From the NCBI RefSeq assembly GCF_902686445.1, contig NC_062229.1, forward strand, positions 186,001 to 250,000: DNA of 64,000 nucleotides, given 5' to 3'. The notes under the pieces are model-generated. The model was not told the origin of the DNA, did no database searches, and saw nothing but the letters and a program-made list of their open reading frames with translations. This document shows, piece after piece, positions 59,132 to 64,000 of this stretch; position 1 is the stretch's first letter, and each line of letters opens with the position of its first letter. Position numbers and translations under genes: made by a program. Source of the DNA: Sciurus carolinensis. Its lineage: Eukaryota; Chordata; Mammalia; Rodentia; Sciuridae.

Positions 59132-60080
59132 GAGAACACAAGGCTTTCTTGAGGTTTGTGTGAGCACATTACTCTGCTTGAGCCCACTCAGTGCCTTTGG
59201 TGATCCTGGGCGTGAGGCATGCAGTATGGGCTTCTAGAAGCCTGGTCACAGGTACCAGGCTGCCTATGTGGGTCTAGCCCTTAAGGGTGGTAACTTAGTG
59301 CCTGACCATGAAGTGCAGATGAGGTCAGGGCTTGGGGATGTCCCAGCAGTTTTGAGGAGGCTGGAGTACCAGCCTTTGCTACCAAAAGCCTACGTAACCA
59401 GTGGACCAGCTCTTCCAGACCCCAGCCATGAGTGGTGGGCAGAAGGCCCTCAAAGGGCTGCTTGGCTGGGCCCGCAACTCCAGGGCCCAGAGAGCTGGAC
59501 TTGGTCTGGTGCTTGTGGCCTTCCTGGCCTGTGCCGAGAGCCACCCCTCCCACCCGAGGTCACCGAGGAGTGGGAGTAGGGGTGGGGCGGGTAAAGGGTT
59601 TGGGGCTTTGGATCACCAGGAGAATCCAGAGAAGGGGGCAGACTGGGAGGGCCAGCCTGGGGGTGTATGGACACCTCCACCCTGTGGATGCTTCAGGCTG
59701 GGACCAGCTCTCCGTGGGTCACACCTCGCCCTGCGTATCCAGTGGTGGCCTGGGTGTTCTGAGGCACCAGCTGTGGGCTGGGTACCATGGGGGACATGGT
59801 GGAGAGCTGAGCTGAGGCCAGGGACCAGAAGAGTGGGGCAGGGGTACACCTGCAGATGGAGCAGGTGAGTTTGGGCCTGTGCCTGTCTGCCTCTGGGCCT
59901 GAGGCTCCAGCCCTCTACCTCATCTGCCTGGTCACCTGGGTGTGTGTGGAAGTCCCCAGCGTGTCCTGTGCACACGGGTCTGTGTGCTCCTACTGACATC
60001 TGAGTGGGTGTGTCCGACTTGAGGGTCAGCGTCCCTGTGGTTGCCCCGGGGCGCCCACGCCGTGCCCACTGAGGGCGCCT
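59031..60080. other. Intergenic DNA between ABCA7 and ARHGAP45
   Basis: About 1 kb. It contains a short GT/GC dinucleotide tract at about 59102-59131. An open frame at 59428-59868 opens MSGGQKALKGLLGWARNSRA and contains a hydrophobic stretch, but has no recognised family, splice partner or clear start context, so it is not called as a gene. Confidence 0.55.
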
Positions 60081-60404
60081 CACCTCCCGCGCGGGTACAG
60101 ATGTGGGGCTCCTAAAAGAGGAAGCCAGGGGCGGGGCCGCTGCGACCTCTGATCGCGCCCACTTTGCCGAGCGGCAGGCTGAGGCTCGGCGGAGTGGGCG
60201 GGTCTGCGGTGTCGCCTCCGGAGGCCTTTCCTGTGCCGCGACCGCGCGCCAATGAGGGCCGCGCCTGTCACGTGGGCCTGACAGCTGGGGAGGGGGTGGC
60301 CCGCGGCAATGTGGTCTTGAGGCGGCCGGCGCTAGGAGCGCGTCTCCAAGACCCCCAGCCTGCCCGACCCCGCCAGCGCCCTGAGGCCGCCCGGTGGGCC
60401 CACC
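60080..60404 (+). promoter_or_regulatory. ARHGAP45: ARHGAP45 promoter and 5' UTR
   Basis: CpG-rich region with a CCAAT at 60249-60253 and a CACGTG E-box at 60269-60274, 130-155 bases before the start codon. No TATA box is seen. Confidence 0.6.
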
Positions 60405-61729
60405 ATGTTCTCCAGGAAGAAACGCGAGCTCATGAAAACCCCTTCCATCTCCAAAAAGAACCGGGCGGGAAGCCCCAGCCCGCAGCCCTCCGGGGTGAGT
60501 CCTGGCAGAGCTGGTGGGGACCTAGAGCGACACCCGCGAAAGGCATGGGGGCGCGGCCCCTGCTCATGGTGCAGCGCCGGCAGCACCCTGCGGGCCGGCA
60601 GAGGGGCACCCACGGCCAGCTTCAGCCCCCACGGGGCTGGACGGCAGAGGTCACCCAGAACAGACCAGGAACTGGGTATTGGGCTCAGGGCAGGGGGCAG
60701 CGGGTGGCCACCTTTCCTCATCCCCTCAAGGGCGAGGTGTGGGGCGGGCTGAGTCCTCAGAGATGATGCCAGAGTGCGGTGGGTCTGGAGCGCTGCGGGA
60801 CGGGGCTCAGCAATCGGGGGCTTCAGGAACTATTCAAGGAGGGGAGGGCCGGCACCAGGTTGGGTCGCAGTTCACAGCAGACCATCCAAGGGGAGCCATG
60901 CACACAGGGGTCTGGGAGGGGTGGGTCCCAGGGCTTGCAGTTACCTCTACGCTTAGGGGTTTGGGGGCATCTGTCTGCAGGCCTGGGGGATCCATGGCAC
61001 TCAGAGGTGCAGGAACCCTGTGGTTCAGGAAGAGTCAGGGGTGTCTTTTCTGGAAAGCAGACACATCTGCAGGGCCTGCAGGGGCTACTGGGCTGGGGGC
61101 TGTCTCTGGCACTCCCAACCCCCACCAGGAAGCGGGTTCCCCTCCCCCAAATGCCTCGGCAGGCCCCGCCCCTGGCTGTGGTTTGGGCAGGGACCGTTGT
61201 TTGTGAAAAGCTCCAGGGAAGAGGATGTTGGGTAACAGGTGGGGGGGGCAAGGTCCCAAATCTCAGCCCCCCGACCTCTGCCCTTTGACCCCTGTGAAAT
61301 GAGGCTAAAGATTCTCCAGCACCCTACTTTATTTTTGGGGATACCGAGGCAGTGTTAAGCCTGAAGCATCCCCTCTGCCCTCTGTCCCACCCACCTAGGA
61401 GCTTCCCAAGAAGGACGGGGCGGACATGGCGGTGCCTGGGCAGAGCCTGGAGCCACCAGCTGTGTCCTCAGGTGCCAAGGCCACAGGCACGCTCAAGCGG
61501 CCCACCAGCCTGAGCCGCCACGCCAGTGCTGCTGGCTTCCCGCTCTCCGGTGCTGCCTCCTGGACACTGGGCAGGGGCTACCGAAGCCCTCTGACAGCTG
61601 CCAGCCCTGCTGAGCTGCCTGCAGAGGGGCCTGGCCCTGACGCGGTGGAGGACATCTCAAACCTACTGGCCGACGTGGCCCGCTTCGCCGAGGGCCTTGA
61701 AAAACTCAAGCAGTGTGTCCTGCACGATG
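60405..61729 (+). CDS. ARHGAP45: ARHGAP45 (HMHA1), N-terminal part; gene continues past the window
   Basis: Two coding exons: 60405-60494 (30 codons, MFSRKKRELM...) and 61399-61729 (110 codons plus one base). The start has a good Kozak context (CCCACCATG). Together they give 140 residues closely matching the human N-terminus: a basic start, a Ser/Pro-rich stretch, RPTSLSRHASAAGFPLSGAA, and a helix DVARFAEGLEKLKQCVLHD leading into the F-BAR region. The later F-BAR, C1 and RhoGAP domains lie right of the window. The protein is a Rho-family GTPase-activating protein of blood cells and the source of the HA-1 minor histocompatibility peptide in human, which comes from a part not seen here. The exon 2 donor is GATG|GTGAGAG. 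Confidence 0.94.
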
Positions 61730-64000
61730 GTGAGAGCCAGCAGGGACAGGGAGTCCCGGCGGCAGGCAGAGCCCAGCGTGGGAACTGCCAGGAAAGGAGG
61801 CAGGGAGGGACGTGGCGAGGTTCAAACGGATCAGCAGGCAGGGCTGCCTGGAGGAGGCCGTGGCAATGAGGGTTCAGAGGGACGAGCAGGAGTTTGGTGA
61901 CCAACAGGAGAGAGGAGCACTCCAGTGGAGGGGACGTCCTGTGCGCAGGCTTAGGACATGGAAACAGGACGCCTTCAAAGGCCTGGGGTGCCCAGTGCAC
62001 CCAGTGTCTGAGTGAGGGCGTGGGCATGGGTCTGAAGGACCCTGGACCTTATCCCAGAGGCCACAGGGAGCTACGGGAGGTGTTCATGAAGAGCAGGGAC
62101 GTTCCATCTGCGTTTTGTAAGGTTGTGGACTAAAGTGGGCTGTGGTCTGGGTGGAGAGGCTGTGGGGTGCGTGAAGGTAACAGGAGGCCTGCGAGAGCAG
62201 TTCCGTTTTCTCCACGCGGCTGCTGACAGCCCTGCTTCCTGCCGAGTTATTTTCATCTGCTTCCTGTTTGTCCCTGGCAGCTCAGGCGGGCACCTCAGCC
62301 TGGGGCGGGCACAGCGCCTTGTGCACCATCTTCGGCCTCCGCATGGAACCTCAGTGCCAGGGTCGTGCAAGGGCCCTGACCTGCCCCCCACGTGGCCCAT
62401 CCCACAGATGGGAAGATCGAGGTTCCAGCCGGCTCTTTCTGGGCGCTAACGGGTTCCGTGGCGAGGCCTGTTGGGAAGGGTGGGAGCGGACGGGTTATCT
62501 AGTCCAGGGGCGGAGGCCAGAGCCGGTTTCCTGGGGAAACCCTAATCTTGGTTCCTTTCCGATGCTGGCGCTTCCTTGGAGGTCGGGCCTGGGCCAGGCA
62601 CAGCCCGGGGCCGTCATGCAGACTCCACTCACTGTGAGCGCCTCGCACCTCAGGGGCTCACCACGCCCAAAGGATGGGGGTTGGCATCCTGGGGCTGCTC
62701 CTGCTGGCCAGAGACCCTGGGCTAGCCGCTGCCCTGTCTGGGGCTCAGGTGCCGGGTCTGTGAAACCAGCAACGACGGTCACCAGAGTAGGTTCCGCACC
62801 TTGAGACTGCAGTGTGGCCCACAGCACAGCCCAGGAGCCCCTGCCCTGACCAGAGGGGGCCTCAGGCTTCTTCTGAGCCCGGTTTCCCCGCCTTGGTGGA
62901 CAACCCTTCTTAGAACTGCGCGGTCTCACGTCCTAGACTCCTGCACGGTGCTTCGCTGGGAGCCAAGGACCCTGACAAAGGCCAGCTGGTCACAGGGGCG
63001 GGGTTCTCCTGGTCGTAGGGGGCCTCCAGGCAGGCCAGGCTGGTTTGGCCACTGGCCGGTCACCAGAGACCCCCACCAGTCAGGCGCCTGCTCCCCAGTG
63101 GGCAGGTACACACTTACACTCCCAGTTCCCTGACCGCCACGTGATGCGCCTCTGCGGACCCGCACCCAGCGCAGGTGGACGCCCGTGGGCGGCCGGGCCA
63201 GACCCGAGGTGAGGGGGCAGTGCCGGGTGCAAGGTCCCCCTCATGTGGCACTCCCGACATTGGGCCGGCCAGTGGCGGGGACCCACGGCCGCCAGGCACT
63301 TGCCTTGGCTGTGCCAACATGGCACCTCTGCCTGCAGCCGGCTTCCCGGGTGGGGGTGCCGCGGGAACCCTGGTGGCCTAGGTGCGTGCGTGGGCAGGGG
63401 CGTGACCTTCCCGCCGGCTTCCCTGCGTTCTGAGGCCCCTTCGCCCCCACTAGAGTAGGCCACTGCGACTTGCTTGGTCAGAGGTCCAGGGACCAAGCAG
63501 TCTCCCCGGAAGGACGTCCACCGGGAGTCCGCGGGGTCTTCGTGCTGAGAAGGGCCAGGCAGCTTCAGACTTCACTTGGCTTTTGGGCACCCTCCCGGGG
63601 CCAGTCTCTCCGGTTCCCAGTGTCCAGTCCTTCTTGACCGTCCACAAATCCCTGTGGCTTGGTTTCTGAGAGCGTGCTTCCTCCTCACCTTCTGCCAGCT
63701 TGCGCCCACCCCTCTTTGTTCCTTTTCCTGGTGGGAGAGGGAGAGGGTGCTGGGGATAGAACCCAACTAGGGAAGCCTGACAAGCTAGGCAAGGGTCCAC
63801 CACTGACCACATTCCCCAGCTCCCCATTTTTACAAGCCTTCCTACTTGGAACATTTGAGGCCATTTAAGTCACGTCCCACCACACCACAAGAGCTCCCCA
63901 CACCCTTGGCTCCTGAGTGCCCAGGAAGTAAAGCCAGGCAGGGAGCTTGGCCTCAGTTTCCCCATGAGGATGGCGCCCCCTGCAGTAGCTGCCAGGATGT
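61730..64000 (+). other. ARHGAP45: ARHGAP45 intron 2 (incomplete)
   Basis: The donor is at 61730-61731; no third exon was found before the window ends. A LINE2-like stretch covers about 61900-62130 (CTTATCCCAGAGGCCACAGG, GGGAGCTACGGGAGG), and a minus-strand ID element lies at 63744-63832. A GC-rich patch at about 63140-63440 could be an alternative first-exon region, but no exon was recognised in it. Confidence 0.6.
63744..63832 (-). repeat. ID SINE, minus strand
   Basis: GGTGCTGGGGATAGAACCCA, AAGCTAGGCAAGG and CCACTGACCACATTCCCCAG occur in minus-strand ID order. Confidence 0.8.

Noticed and set aside
59428..59868. Open frame opening MSGGQKALKGLLGWARNSRA with a hydrophobic stretch, between ABCA7 and ARHGAP45
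   Set aside because: No recognised family, no splice partner and no poly(A) signal after it. GC-rich DNA here gives many chance frames of this length.

Overview
The window is nuclear DNA of a mammal, most likely a squirrel-family rodent (Sciuridae: ground squirrel, marmot or relative). The genes are intron-rich with GT-AG junctions. The young repeats are squirrel-type SINEs: short ID-like units and B1/ID composites, for example 3832-4020. The order WDR18(+), GRIN3B(+), TMEM259(-), U6 snRNA(+), CNN2(+), ABCA7(+), ARHGAP45(+) is that of human 19p13.3, so the locus is orthologous. The species call rests on the SINEs and is an inference.

Layout. 1-700 looks like the AT-rich 3' UTR of an upstream plus-strand gene, by synteny ARID3A. 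700-4090 is intergenic, with an orphan CpG island at about 2935-3310 and several SINEs. WDR18 has ten exons (4307-10413, 432 aa). 10,650-14,700 is intergenic with a 67-70 bp minisatellite. GRIN3B has nine exons (14727-21377, 1030 aa). TMEM259 (membralin) runs on the minus strand with eleven exons (30858 down to 22163, 616 aa); its 3' end meets or overlaps that of GRIN3B. A perfect U6 snRNA gene (31336-31442) lies head-to-head with TMEM259. CNN2 has seven exons (35659-40610, 306 aa). ABCA7 has one non-coding and 46 coding exons (43398-58950, 2152 aa). ARHGAP45 enters with its first two coding exons (60405-61729) and runs off the right edge.

Every coding exon was joined by hand. All junction phases agree, and the totals are close to the known human lengths. 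The genes are not one pathway: ribosome biogenesis (WDR18), glycine-gated receptor subunit (GRIN3B), ER membrane quality control (TMEM259), spliceosome RNA (U6), actin binding (CNN2), lipid export (ABCA7) and Rho GTPase control (ARHGAP45). No prokaryotic-type system, virus or CRISPR array was seen. The points most worth checking are a lost splice acceptor in ABCA7 replaced by an upstream one (+11 residues), a single unexpanded copy of the unit that forms the human ABCA7 intron-18 VNTR, a duplicated segment of the WDR18 3' end inserted in its own intron 8, and the tight U6/TMEM259 head-to-head promoter. Comparisons with human or mouse proteins are from memory, not from a search.
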